Positions 10,211 through 18,624 of a stretch of DNA of 64,000 nucleotides are shown piece after piece (the stretch's first letter is position 1; every line of letters begins with the position of its first letter). The stretch is from Blastococcus sp. CT_GayMR20 (lineage in GTDB: Bacteria; Actinomycetota; Actinomycetes; Mycobacteriales; Geodermatophilaceae), in assembly GCF_004570345.1 (NCBI RefSeq), contig NZ_SPQM01000005.1, forward strand, positions 32,698 through 96,697, read 5' to 3'. A model generated the notes under the pieces. That model made no database searches, was not told the origin of the DNA, and saw only the letters and a list, made by a program, of their open reading frames with translations. The translations under genes were made by a program, and so were the position numbers.

Positions 10211-10682
10211 GCGGTCGCTAGCGGATAGATGGTCCGAGGCGACCGCCGGTTCCCCAGGACGTACCGATATGGGGGCTGGTTCCGATCTCCCGGTCCCGCA
10301 CCATCGCTCGTCGCACGGGTCCCAAAATCGCGCAGCTGCCACCCCCACCTCGCAGGAGCCTCTCCGACTGCGCCGGCCGCCGGAAGGGCGCTGCGCATCC
10401 CTGCGGGATGGTCCTTCGGCCCACCCTTCCCAGCCCTGCACAGTCGGAGGGAGATGGTCATGGGGAAGCAGAGTGGACTCCGCTACCGGGACTTTCCACT
10501 CCCCTTCGAGGACTTTGGTTGTTGTAGGCGCAAGGGCGGAAGCTTGCTAGGAGTAGCGGGCTTCCGCGCGCTCGACGATGTGACCGCAAAGCGTCCCGAG
10601 GCCGAGGAACGCGACGCCTGGCCTGACGACGTAGGGGTGTACACCCGACCTGCGGTGGCGTTCTCGTTCATCTATGCCTGCC
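10211..10682. other. Intergenic region with hairpin repeat A (left-arm copy)
   Basis: Mirror of 20622-21093; the only recognisable item is the hairpin repeat at 10362-10449. Confidence 0.65.
10362..10449. repeat. Palindromic hairpin repeat, copy A (left-arm copy)
   Basis: Mirror of 20855-20942. See that entry. Confidence 0.75.
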
Positions 10683-11507
10683 TCACGGGTTGAGGGTGCT
10701 GGTGTAGTAGTGCTTGCGTTTGACCCACTTGAAACCCTCGTGCCGCGTGACCGCGGCGACTTCAACCGGTCCTCCTACCGTCGGGTGACCAGGTTCGAAG
10801 CGGACGAACTTGATCGTGGTCTCCACCAGCCACTCGGCTAGCTGTATGGCCTCGACGGGGGGCATGGAGTCGTAGATAAACGGTCGGGCCACTTGGGCCT
10901 TTATCGCTTGGGTGTAAGGGTCCACCAGATTCGCCGGCACGCCGAGGTTGCTGAGGGCCTGTGGCAAGTCCTGGCTCACGCCGTCGAGAAGACGAGCGAT
11001 AGCCTCAGGTTGGCCCCACTGGAAGATGCCGATCTCTCCAGCAGAAAGCTCCGCTCCAGTGCTGCACGTGCCGGCATCAATGTTCAACTCGGTGAGGGCC
11101 GGCCGGTCGTCGTCGGCTCCGTAACCAGCCACGAGCAACCCCATGGGAGCGGAGGGCTGGCTCGCGTCAAGCCGCTCCGCGAAGAACTCCTTAACCCGAT
11201 CCACCACTTCGGTCATTGAGTAGGCAGCCTCGTCGAGCTGCCAGTCCGCGTGAGCTGAGGACTGACCACTGAGCCTTTGGCGGAGATCTTTCACATGCGA
11301 CGAGATGCTCCGGCCTTGGATGGTGCCTCGTCCCCACGTCATCGCGGCCAAGGGAAGCCCCTTGCGGAGGTTGAAGATCTTGTCCGCGCTGTTCCAGATG
11401 TGGATCGGCTCGGCGTGGCCGTCGGGAAAGTTCGCTTGAAGCGTGGTCGCGCTATCGCTAGCGACGACGAGCCCGTCGCCGACGACTACGGCCACTGTGA
11501 TCGTCAA
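10683..11507 (-). CDS. Proteasome-like Ntn hydrolase (left-arm copy)
   Basis: Copy of 19797-20621, 274 residues, TTG start behind GGGGAG. See the right-arm entry. Confidence 0.65.
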   Translation of the reverse strand: MTITVAVVVGDGLVVASDSATTLQANFPDGHAEPIHIWNSADKIFNLRKGLPLAAMTWGRGTIQGRSISSHVKDLRQRLSGQSSAHADWQLDEAAYSMTEVVDRVKEFFAERLDASQPSAPMGLLVAGYGADDDRPALTELNIDAGTCSTGAELSAGEIGIFQWGQPEAIARLLDGVSQDLPQALSNLGVPANLVDPYTQAIKAQVARPFIYDSMPPVEAIQLAEWLVETTIKFVRFEPGHPTVGGPVEVAAVTRHEGFKWVKRKHYYTSTLNP

Positions 11508-11780
11508 GAGTCTCCCCGGATCCTCTGTGAAGCGAAGAGTTGCACATCCGTCAACCCCTCGGGCTGAAACCGCGAGCCATGTCGATCACGTTGTGGTCAC
11601 GCGACCGACCACCCTCTACAGGGTCGTCAGCCCTGCTCGGGCCGAGCCCACTGGCCTACGACGCGCGGTTGGGCGCGCCCGTGGACATGAGTGCCATGCC
11701 CGCACGGGGGCAACGACGTTGCGGAACTGACAGAAGTCCGGCCGAGCTTCGCCGGCCGTCCGTGACACGTCCAACAGCAC

Positions 11781-12683
11781 TCAGCCAGCCAGCCGCACAC
11801 GCCGGCCCAGACGCAGCCCTGAGCGCGGAGTCACCAGCACGAAGACACACCGCTGGTTGTAGAACGCCTCGGCCTTGTATCGACGCACTTCACCGTCCAA
11901 CGCTGTGCGTCGTAGCTCTAGCTCGGGATGCGACTCTCCGTGCAGTGCCCGGTGCGCAACCTGCCCCAGTGGTCGGACGTCGGCGCCCGACCCGATGGCT
12001 AGGCGATTCCCGGGGAACCAACGACTGAACGGCCCATGCTCGGCGATGAAGGTCGGTGAAGCGAGAGCGTTCCAAACGGGAACGGTGTCGTCGCTGGTCG
12101 CGAACTGACCAACTATCGCGAGAGCGACCGACTCGGGGTGATGCTCTACGTAGTACCGGATCGTGGCATGCATGGACGTCCCGAACTGTGGCGCCAGCAG
12201 GGTCGGGGTGGCCAGCGACAACTCGTAGCTCAGAGCGCGGTCATGAAACCGGGCGCCCTGAAAGAGCAAATGAGCGGCCATGATGTTCGCTTCTGCCTCG
12301 AGCTCCAGCTCAGTCTCAGGGTCGAGGGCGCGGTCATCGTCGAGAAAAAGCTCATGGCTCGCCTGGTGCCACGGGATCGCCCGGTGGGCGATCTCGTGCG
12401 CCTCGGTGAACCGAGCGCGTACTTGGGACTGGCCGTAGTCGATGAACGCCACCTCCTCGCGGTAAAGAAGGGCCCCGACCACCCGGCGTAGAAAGGATGG
12501 CCGTCGCGGCTTGACAGCAGCCGGTAGCTCGCTGATGTCGAGGACCTCCTCGATCCCCACCACCTCGGCGACGGAGTCAAGCGGCGTGGGGAAAACGCCG
12601 GCGGCATCGGCGCGCTGGAGCAGCCGCTCGGCCAGGCCCGCGACGTGATCCGAGGCCCGATCCAATGCCGGCTCCTTCGTCAC
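11781..12683 (-). CDS. ImmA/IrrE-family metallopeptidase (left-arm copy)
   Basis: Copy of 18621-19523, HEIAH motif present. See the right-arm entry. Confidence 0.8.
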   Translation of the reverse strand: MTKEPALDRASDHVAGLAERLLQRADAAGVFPTPLDSVAEVVGIEEVLDISELPAAVKPRRPSFLRRVVGALLYREEVAFIDYGQSQVRARFTEAHEIAHRAIPWHQASHELFLDDDRALDPETELELEAEANIMAAHLLFQGARFHDRALSYELSLATPTLLAPQFGTSMHATIRYYVEHHPESVALAIVGQFATSDDTVPVWNALASPTFIAEHGPFSRWFPGNRLAIGSGADVRPLGQVAHRALHGESHPELELRRTALDGEVRRYKAEAFYNQRCVFVLVTPRSGLRLGRRVRLAG

Positions 12684-13090
12684 GTGTCGGCACCCTTCGG
12701 TTTGTTTCGGTGGTCTGAGCCGAGCTTTCGCGACCGCCCCGCGCCACCACTGCGTCGGAGCGCATCCATGAATGCCAGCGCCTCTTCTTGTTGCGCTGGC
12801 GTCAGATCATCGAGGGCCCGCAGAGCCGCGCCTGCCAAGGAGCGGCGATGTGGAGCCTGCTGATTTGAGGCGCTGACCGTCCGGCCGGCCAGCGTCATGA
12901 GATCCGCAAAGTCAAGCTCATAGATGCCCGCCAAGGTCCACAGCAGGCCCGTGTCGGGCCTCTCGATCGCGCCGGACTCGATCTGTGACAGATGGGCATT
13001 GCGCACACCACTTCGCGCTTCAACCTCCCGCAGGGTCCACCCACGCTCGACCCTGGCTGCCCTCAGTCGCTCTCCCAAAGTCCCAGACAT
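12680..13090 (-). CDS. XRE-family repressor (left-arm copy)
   Basis: Copy of 18214-18624, overlapping the ImmA-like gene by 4 bp. See the right-arm entry. Confidence 0.8.
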   Translation of the reverse strand: MSGTLGERLRAARVERGWTLREVEARSGVRNAHLSQIESGAIERPDTGLLWTLAGIYELDFADLMTLAGRTVSASNQQAPHRRSLAGAALRALDDLTPAQQEEALAFMDALRRSGGAGRSRKLGSDHRNKPKGADT

Positions 13091-13096
13091 GCCTCA

Positions 13097-13148
13097 AGAG
13101 TAGTGACTTGCTCATCGCCTGAGCAAGTCTGCTAATCTCCTGAGCAAG
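13097..13148 (-). promoter_or_regulatory. XRE promoter/operator (left-arm copy)
   Basis: Copy of 18156-18207, with the palindrome ACTTGCTCA/TGAGCAAGT at 13106-13128 and an extra half site at 13141-13148. Confidence 0.6.
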
Positions 13149-13264
13149 ACGGCGAGGGGCTGTCTCGGCGGGACCCCACCCATGAGGTCGGTTCTGTCAG
13201 TAGCACCAGCACACCCGTGCTGGTCGCAACCAAGATCCGCTCGACCGGGCGGAGAGGAGCAACG

Positions 13265-13450
13265 ATGCGGTTCAAGATCAGCGAGTCGACCGACGGCCAG
13301 TACTACTTCGAGATCCAGGCCGGAGGGAACTACGAAACGCTGGCAACCAGCGAGACGTACAAGCGCTCGGACAAGCGCGACGTCCAGGCCGCGATCGACC
13401 AGATCAGGCGCGAGGCCGGCGGCGCCGACGTCGTCAACGACAGCCAGTAG
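13265..13450 (+). CDS. DUF1508/YegP-like protein (left-arm copy)
   Basis: Copy of 17854-18039, 61 residues, ATG start after AGGAG. See the right-arm entry. Confidence 0.7.
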   Translation: MRFKISESTDGQYYFEIQAGGNYETLATSETYKRSDKRDVQAAIDQIRREAGGADVVNDSQ

Positions 13451-13504
13451 GCGACGGCCTGTCCAGCCGCGACGCCTATCCATCCATCGCCTTAGGAGGC
13501 ACCC

Positions 13505-14197
13505 ATGGCTTTCGAGCCGCTCAGCAATATCCCGGTCCGGGTCGTCGACACGACCATCGACGTCGTCTCGAAGGGATCGGGAAGTCAGGCCCAGGACGAC
13601 GTCTTCGTCACCGCGCAGCTCCAGCTGCAGGGCGAGGTCGCCGCCGGTGAGCGCGCGACCCTCATCCTGCCGCTGGCGTCGGAGGCGCAGCAGCAGCCGA
13701 TCCTGCGCTACACCGACAAGCCCATCACGGGTGCGCAGGTCTTCGCGTTCGACGACGTCGACCGGTCGGACTACGACCAGGAGGTCGTCAAGAGCCTGGA
13801 GGCTCTGGGTGACGGTGCGAGCAAGCGCGAACAGCGCGACCTCGCCGTCGACATCGGGCGAGCCGCCAAGTCCTTCTCCAGCACCGTGGTGACCGTCGAG
13901 CCGGGGCAGCGGACGCTGCGCCTCTTCTACGGCATCTCTGCAGACAAGGTCGGCGACCGCGAGTTCGAGTTCTCCGTCATCGGGCCGCTGCCGTCCTTCG
14001 TCATCCAGGCCGGCGGCTCCATCGGCGTCATCGCCGCACTGCCGCGCAACACGACGGTGGTAAAGGCCGAGGGGCTGTTCAACCCGAACGACCCCAACTC
14101 GGTCGTCCCGCCGAGCAACGCCACGCTCGGCGGCCGTCCGGTCTGGGGTTGGTTCTGGCAGAACGATCCGCTGTTCCGCATCCGCTACCGCTACTGA
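13505..14197 (+). CDS. Hypothetical 230-aa protein (left-arm copy)
   Basis: Copy of 17107-17799, ATG behind a strong TAGGAGG site. See the right-arm entry. Confidence 0.7.
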   Translation: MAFEPLSNIPVRVVDTTIDVVSKGSGSQAQDDVFVTAQLQLQGEVAAGERATLILPLASEAQQQPILRYTDKPITGAQVFAFDDVDRSDYDQEVVKSLEALGDGASKREQRDLAVDIGRAAKSFSSTVVTVEPGQRTLRLFYGISADKVGDREFEFSVIGPLPSFVIQAGGSIGVIAALPRNTTVVKAEGLFNPNDPNSVVPPSNATLGGRPVWGWFWQNDPLFRIRYRY

Positions 14198-14245
14198 CAC
14201 CCGCGTCTGAACGTGGAGAGGGGGAAGACGCCTCGACCTGAGAGG

Positions 14246-14280
14246 GGTGGCGGAGCCAACCAGAATTTGGCTCCGCCACC
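14246..14280 (+). terminator. 14-bp perfect-stem hairpin (left-arm copy)
   Basis: Copy of 17024-17058: 14-bp arms and a 7-nt loop just after the 230-aa gene. Confidence 0.6.
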
Positions 14281-14567
14281 TGTCCCAGGCATCGACCCAT
14301 CACCTAACTGACTTAAGCCGAGGGAGTGCTTCCGCACTGCCGTCGACGCCGCGCTCACGTGGGTTGGCGCGACAGTCAAGATGCACCGAGCGGAGGGTGC
14401 CTGCTACACGTGCACCGCGTCTGAGGTCCCGATAGTAGGAACCCAATATCGTCGTTGCTCATTGACCGGGCCTGGAATCAACCGAACTTCTAACGCTGCC
14501 GACACTTATCATCAGCATTCCACTATTTACTAGAGAGCGGCACGCATGCTACCAATGGAGGTAGTCT

Positions 14568-14600
14568 GGGCCCCGCTTCGCGGGGCCCATCGCCGTTTTT
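14568..14600 (+). terminator. GC-rich hairpin with T run (left-arm copy)
   Basis: Copy of 16704-16736: GGGCCCCG/CGGGGCCC stem, then a TTTTT run 8 nt later. Confidence 0.6.
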
Positions 14601-14638
14601 AAGGGTGACCTGTTGGTCATTGTTGGGTGGCGTTGAAA

Positions 14639-15751
14639 ATGCGCGGTGGAATGAAGGTGTACGCCGGGGCGGCGACGGCCGCCCGGGCGTATCTGGAGGC
14701 CGACCGCGGCCGGGCCGACGACTACTACCTGACCGAGGGCACCGCCCTGGCGCGCCGCTTCGTGGCCCGCGACGGACGGGTGGCCGAGCGGGCGCCGCTG
14801 GCGGGCAAGGGCTACGAGACGTGGGTGGCCGGCTGCGACCCGGACACCGGCGACCCGCGAGGGCGGCTGCGCACCGATGAGCGTGCGGTGCGGTTCGTCG
14901 AGGTGGTGGTCAACGGCCCGAAGTCCTGGTCCCTGGCGGCCGCGCTGCACGACGACGTCGCGGCCGCCTACGACGCCGCCCAGGACCGGGCCGCCGCCCA
15001 GATCATCGGCTGGCTCGCCGCCCACGCGACCACCCGGGTCGGCCCCCGCGGCGGCCAGGTCCAGGTCCCGGTGGACATGCTGGAGGCGGTGACAGTGCGG
15101 CACTACACCTCCCGCGCCGGAGACCCGCACCGGCATCTGCACCTGCAGATCGGCGCCCGGGTGTTCGCCGCCGAGCAATGGCGCGGGCTACACACCGTCG
15201 CCGTGCGTGACTTCCTCGCCGCCATCAACGGAATCGGGCACGCCGCGGTCGCCTGCGATCCCCAGTTCCGGGCCGCACTCGCCGGGCACGGCTACACCCT
15301 GGACGCGACAGGAGAAATACAGGAGCTCGGCGCCTACGTCGGTCCGTTCAGCGCACGGGCGGCGCAGATCGGGCGCAACCTGGATCGCTACGAACGCGAC
15401 TGGATGGCGGCGCACCCCGGAGAACAGCCCGGTCCGGCGCTGCGGCGGGCCTGGGACGCCCGCGCCTGGGCCGAGGGGCGCCCGGACAAGGTCATCCCCC
15501 GCTCCGGGGCCGAGCTCGTGGCGCGGTGGCGAGCCGAGCTGGCGTCACTGGGCTATCGCGATCCCGCCCACCCCGTCTCGCTGACGCCCTCCGCGGCGAT
15601 CAGCCGCTCGACCTCGCCGCGGACGTCGGCGGCGTTCCAGGCCGAGCGGCCGACGGCCAGCCGGATCAGCACGGCGTCGACGGCAGCCTCGCGGTCCAGC
15701 GCGCCGATCGAAGTCGGCGTCAGCGAGACGGGGTGGGCGGGATCGCGATAG
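14639..15751 (+). pseudogene. Chimeric relaxase fragment (left-arm copy)
   Basis: Residues encoded up to 15588 are identical to the MobF relaxase of the right arm. Beyond 15588 this strand reads the loop antisense and turns into a Ser/Arg-rich non-protein sequence (for example SAAISRSTSPRT) that stops at 15751. This loss of protein character exactly at the arm boundary is the main evidence that the left arm is the copied one. Confidence 0.85.
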
Positions 15752-16665
15752 CCCAGTGACGCCAGCTCGGCTCGCCACCGCGCCACGAGCTCGGCCCCGG
15801 AGCGGGGGATGACCTTGTCCGGGCGCCCCTCGGCCCAGGCGCGGGCGTCCCAGGCCCGCCGCAGCGCCGGACCGGGCTGTTCTCCGGGGTGCGCCGCCAT
15901 CCAGTCGCGTTCGTAGCGATCCAGGTTGCGCCCGATCTGCGCCGCCCGTGCGCTGAACGGACCGACGTAGGCGCCGAGCTCCTGTATTTCTCCTGTCGCG
16001 TCCAGGGTGTAGCCGTGCCCGGCGAGTGCGGCCCGGAACTGGGGATCGCAGGCGACCGCGGCGTGCCCGATTCCGTTGATGGCGGCGAGGAAGTCACGCA
16101 CGGCGACGGTGTGTAGCCCGCGCCATTGCTCGGCGGCGAACACCCGGGCGCCGATCTGCAGGTGCAGATGCCGGTGCGGGTCTCCGGCGCGGGAGGTGTA
16201 GTGCCGCACTGTCACCGCCTCCAGCATGTCCACCGGGACCTGGACCTGGCCGCCGCGGGGGCCGACCCGGGTGGTCGCGTGGGCGGCGAGCCAGCCGATG
16301 ATCTGGGCGGCGGCCCGGTCCTGGGCGGCGTCGTAGGCGGCCGCGACGTCGTCGTGCAGCGCGGCCGCCAGGGACCAGGACTTCGGGCCGTTGACCACCA
16401 CCTCGACGAACCGCACCGCACGCTCATCGGTGCGCAGCCGCCCTCGCGGGTCGCCGGTGTCCGGGTCGCAGCCGGCCACCCACGTCTCGTAGCCCTTGCC
16501 CGCCAGCGGCGCCCGCTCGGCCACCCGTCCGTCGCGGGCCACGAAGCGGCGCGCCAGGGCGGTGCCCTCGGTCAGGTAGTAGTCGTCGGCCCGGCCGCGG
16601 TCGGCCTCCAGATACGCCCGGGCGGCCGTCGCCGCCCCGGCGTACACCTTCATTCCACCGCGCAT
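15553..16665 (-). CDS. MobF/TrwC-family conjugative relaxase, N-terminal part, truncated
   Basis: N-terminal domain of a TrwC/TraA-type relaxase, which nicks oriT and leads the transferred strand in conjugation. Recognisable parts are a Tyr pair in DDYYLTEG (candidate nucleophiles), GPKSWSLAAAL, a typical relaxase Lys-Ser segment, and HRHLHLQIG, the His cluster that binds the metal. Family members are usually 800 to over 1,000 residues with a helicase domain; only about 360 residues of authentic sequence are here. The frame is genuine down to 15589; the last 36 bp to the stop at 15553 come from the fold-back copy and are artificial. ATG at 16665 is preferred; a GTG at 16677 is also in frame. 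It marks the element as conjugative or mobilisable. Confidence 0.82.
   Translation of the reverse strand: MRGGMKVYAGAATAARAYLEADRGRADDYYLTEGTALARRFVARDGRVAERAPLAGKGYETWVAGCDPDTGDPRGRLRTDERAVRFVEVVVNGPKSWSLAAALHDDVAAAYDAAQDRAAAQIIGWLAAHATTRVGPRGGQVQVPVDMLEAVTVRHYTSRAGDPHRHLHLQIGARVFAAEQWRGLHTVAVRDFLAAINGIGHAAVACDPQFRAALAGHGYTLDATGEIQELGAYVGPFSARAAQIGRNLDRYERDWMAAHPGEQPGPALRRAWDARAWAEGRPDKVIPRSGAELVARWRAELASLGYRDPAHPVSLTPTSIGALDREAAVDAVLIRLAVGRSAWNAADVRGEVERLIAAEGVSETGWAGSR
15589..15715. other. 127-bp unique loop of the inverted repeat
   Basis: The arms diverge after base 15588 on the left and before base 15716 on the right. On the minus strand the loop encodes a natural continuation of the relaxase (SIGALDREAAVDAVLIRLAV, then GRSAWNAADVRGEVERLIAA). 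On the plus strand it gives only low-complexity sequence. A 127-bp non-symmetric loop argues against a covalently closed hairpin telomere and against a simple missed-adapter palindrome. Confidence 0.9.
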
Positions 16666-16703
16666 TTTCAACGCCACCCAACAATGACCAACAGGTCACC
16701 CTT

Positions 16704-16736
16704 AAAAACGGCGATGGGCCCCGCGAAGCGGGGCCC
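16704..16736 (-). terminator. GC-rich hairpin with T run
   Basis: Read on the minus strand: GGGCCCCG, loop CTTCG, CGGGGCCC, then a TTTTT run 8 nt further. It lies just upstream of the relaxase and would insulate it from the 230-aa gene upstream. The gap before the T run makes it an imperfect intrinsic terminator. Confidence 0.6.
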
Positions 16737-17023
16737 AGACTACCTCCATTGGTAGCATGCGTGCCGCTCTCTAGTAAATAGTGGAATGCTGATGATAAGT
16801 GTCGGCAGCGTTAGAAGTTCGGTTGATTCCAGGCCCGGTCAATGAGCAACGACGATATTGGGTTCCTACTATCGGGACCTCAGACGCGGTGCACGTGTAG
16901 CAGGCACCCTCCGCTCGGTGCATCTTGACTGTCGCGCCAACCCACGTGAGCGCGGCGTCGACGGCAGTGCGGAAGCACTCCCTCGGCTTAAGTCAGTTAG
17001 GTGATGGGTCGATGCCTGGGACA

Positions 17024-17058
17024 GGTGGCGGAGCCAAATTCTGGTTGGCTCCGCCACC
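17024..17058 (-). terminator. 14-bp perfect-stem hairpin after 230-aa gene
   Basis: Arms GGTGGCGGAGCCAA and its exact complement with a 7-nt loop, about 50 bp after the stop of the 230-aa gene. There is no strong T tail, which is common for actinobacterial terminators. Confidence 0.65.
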
Positions 17059-17106
17059 CCTCTCAGGTCGAGGCGTCTTCCCCCTCTCCACGTTCAGACG
17101 CGGGTG

Positions 17107-17799
17107 TCAGTAGCGGTAGCGGATGCGGAACAGCGGATCGTTCTGCCAGAACCAACCCCAGACCGGACGGCCGCCGAGCGTGGCGTTGCTCGGCGGGACG
17201 ACCGAGTTGGGGTCGTTCGGGTTGAACAGCCCCTCGGCCTTTACCACCGTCGTGTTGCGCGGCAGTGCGGCGATGACGCCGATGGAGCCGCCGGCCTGGA
17301 TGACGAAGGACGGCAGCGGCCCGATGACGGAGAACTCGAACTCGCGGTCGCCGACCTTGTCTGCAGAGATGCCGTAGAAGAGGCGCAGCGTCCGCTGCCC
17401 CGGCTCGACGGTCACCACGGTGCTGGAGAAGGACTTGGCGGCTCGCCCGATGTCGACGGCGAGGTCGCGCTGTTCGCGCTTGCTCGCACCGTCACCCAGA
17501 GCCTCCAGGCTCTTGACGACCTCCTGGTCGTAGTCCGACCGGTCGACGTCGTCGAACGCGAAGACCTGCGCACCCGTGATGGGCTTGTCGGTGTAGCGCA
17601 GGATCGGCTGCTGCTGCGCCTCCGACGCCAGCGGCAGGATGAGGGTCGCGCGCTCACCGGCGGCGACCTCGCCCTGCAGCTGGAGCTGCGCGGTGACGAA
17701 GACGTCGTCCTGGGCCTGACTTCCCGATCCCTTCGAGACGACGTCGATGGTCGTGTCGACGACCCGGACCGGGATATTGCTGAGCGGCTCGAAAGCCAT
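17107..17799 (-). CDS. Hypothetical 230-aa protein, island-encoded
   Basis: I do not recognise a family. The protein begins MAFEPLSNIPVRVVDTTIDV, has no signal peptide or membrane segment, and reads as alternating beta-rich stretches (for example VFVTAQLQL, ATLILPL, LRLFYGI, SFVIQAGG) with a short charged helix near residues 90-115. The C terminus is rich in aromatic residues (WGWFWQNDPLF). It has an excellent ribosome site (TAGGAGG, 6 bp before ATG), suggesting strong translation. It follows a DUF1508-like gene by about 50 bp in the same direction, so the two probably form a transcript divergent from the XRE repressor and may be repressed by it. Confidence 0.72.
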   Translation of the reverse strand: MAFEPLSNIPVRVVDTTIDVVSKGSGSQAQDDVFVTAQLQLQGEVAAGERATLILPLASEAQQQPILRYTDKPITGAQVFAFDDVDRSDYDQEVVKSLEALGDGASKREQRDLAVDIGRAAKSFSSTVVTVEPGQRTLRLFYGISADKVGDREFEFSVIGPLPSFVIQAGGSIGVIAALPRNTTVVKAEGLFNPNDPNSVVPPSNATLGGRPVWGWFWQNDPLFRIRYRY

Positions 17800-17853
17800 G
17801 GGTGCCTCCTAAGGCGATGGATGGATAGGCGTCGCGGCTGGACAGGCCGTCGC

Positions 17854-18039
17854 CTACTGGCTGTCGTTGACGACGTCGGCGCCGCCGGCCTCGCGCCTGA
17901 TCTGGTCGATCGCGGCCTGGACGTCGCGCTTGTCCGAGCGCTTGTACGTCTCGCTGGTTGCCAGCGTTTCGTAGTTCCCTCCGGCCTGGATCTCGAAGTA
18001 GTACTGGCCGTCGGTCGACTCGCTGATCTTGAACCGCAT
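17854..18039 (-). CDS. DUF1508/YegP-like small protein
   Basis: A 61-residue protein, MRFKISESTDGQYYFEIQAG onward, with the beta-beta-alpha pattern and the 'ETLATSETYKRSDKRDVQAA' type of ending seen in DUF1508 (YegP) domains. The biochemical role of that family is not settled. The ATG at 18039 follows AGGAG; an upstream in-frame start at 18087 is less likely. First gene of a minus-strand pair with the 230-aa protein, divergent from the XRE gene across an operator, so it is a likely target of the same switch. Confidence 0.7.
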   Translation of the reverse strand: MRFKISESTDGQYYFEIQAGGNYETLATSETYKRSDKRDVQAAIDQIRREAGGADVVNDSQ

Positions 18040-18155
18040 CGTTGCTCCTCTCCGCCCGGTCGAGCGGATCTTGGTTGCGACCAGCACGGGTGTGCTGGTG
18101 CTACTGACAGAACCGACCTCATGGGTGGGGTCCCGCCGAGACAGCCCCTCGCCGT

Positions 18156-18207
18156 CTTGCTCAGGAGATTAGCAGACTTGCTCAGGCGATGAGCAAGTCA
18201 CTACTCT
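18156..18207 (+). promoter_or_regulatory. XRE promoter with palindromic operator
   Basis: A perfect inverted repeat ACTTGCTCA / TGAGCAAGT (18176-18198, 5-bp spacer) and a further half site CTTGCTCA at 18156-18163. A plausible promoter overlaps it: -35 TTGCTC (18178-18183), 18-bp spacing, -10 TACTCT (18202-18207), only a few bases from the XRE ATG at 18214. Binding here would shut off the repressor's own promoter and could also control the divergent YegP-like gene. Confidence 0.62.
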
Positions 18208-18213
18208 TGAGGC

Positions 18214-18624
18214 ATGTCTGGGACTTTGGGAGAGCGACTGAGGGCAGCCAGGGTCGAGCGTGGGTGGACCCTGCGGGAGGTTGAAGCGCGAAGTGGTGTG
18301 CGCAATGCCCATCTGTCACAGATCGAGTCCGGCGCGATCGAGAGGCCCGACACGGGCCTGCTGTGGACCTTGGCGGGCATCTATGAGCTTGACTTTGCGG
18401 ATCTCATGACGCTGGCCGGCCGGACGGTCAGCGCCTCAAATCAGCAGGCTCCACATCGCCGCTCCTTGGCAGGCGCGGCTCTGCGGGCCCTCGATGATCT
18501 GACGCCAGCGCAACAAGAAGAGGCGCTGGCATTCATGGATGCGCTCCGACGCAGTGGTGGCGCGGGGCGGTCGCGAAAGCTCGGCTCAGACCACCGAAAC
18601 AAACCGAAGGGTGCCGACACGTGA
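18214..18624 (+). CDS. XRE-family transcriptional repressor (ImmR-like)
   Basis: A 136-residue DNA-binding protein with an N-terminal helix-turn-helix (about residues 5-60: LRAARVERGWTLREVEARSG then HLSQIESG). It is followed by an Ala/Arg-rich tail with no recognised domain. It overlaps the ImmA/IrrE peptidase gene by 4 bp (GTGA). This is the ImmR-ImmA arrangement known from ICEBs1 and phages, where the protease cleaves the repressor under stress to release excision and transfer genes. The palindrome in its promoter is the probable binding site. Assignment to the family is firm; the inducing signal is unknown. Confidence 0.85.
   Translation: MSGTLGERLRAARVERGWTLREVEARSGVRNAHLSQIESGAIERPDTGLLWTLAGIYELDFADLMTLAGRTVSASNQQAPHRRSLAGAALRALDDLTPAQQEEALAFMDALRRSGGAGRSRKLGSDHRNKPKGADT

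Larger units (their letters stand above)
14198..14638. other. Region between 230-aa gene and relaxase (left-arm copy)
   Basis: Mirror of 16666-17106. Contains the terminator-like hairpins at 14246-14280 and 14568-14600 and an AT-richer stretch that could hold an oriT. No gene seen. Confidence 0.6.
1..15588. repeat. Left arm of 15.6-kb perfect inverted repeat (fold-back copy)
   Basis: This segment is the reverse complement of 15716-31303. Every open frame in it has a partner whose coordinates sum to 31304, with identical length and translation, and base comparisons at both outer ends and at the inner junction match exactly. It runs to the first base of the window, cutting ppi. Because the relaxase frame is coherent only from the right arm into the loop, this arm is judged the copy. 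Most likely an assembly or library fold-back artefact; a true duplication remains possible. Confidence 0.97.
16666..17106. other. Non-coding region between relaxase and 230-aa gene; possible oriT
   Basis: About 440 bp without a convincing gene. It contains two hairpins (16704-16736 and 17024-17058) and, between them, a stretch visibly richer in A/T than its surroundings that includes a short CTACC/GGTAG inverted repeat. Relaxases are commonly encoded next to their own oriT, so this is the natural candidate, but no known nick-site motif was recognised. Confidence 0.4.

Noticed and set aside
10229..10693. 154-codon open frame across hairpin repeat A (mirror 20611-21075)
   Set aside because: No ribosome site, spans the palindromic repeat and the 276-aa gene end, and has no protein-like pattern.
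15589..15715. Hairpin telomere of a linear replicon at the palindrome centre
   Set aside because: The loop is 127 bp, non-symmetric and codes for the interior of the relaxase; telomere hairpins have few or no unpaired bases and no interrupted gene.
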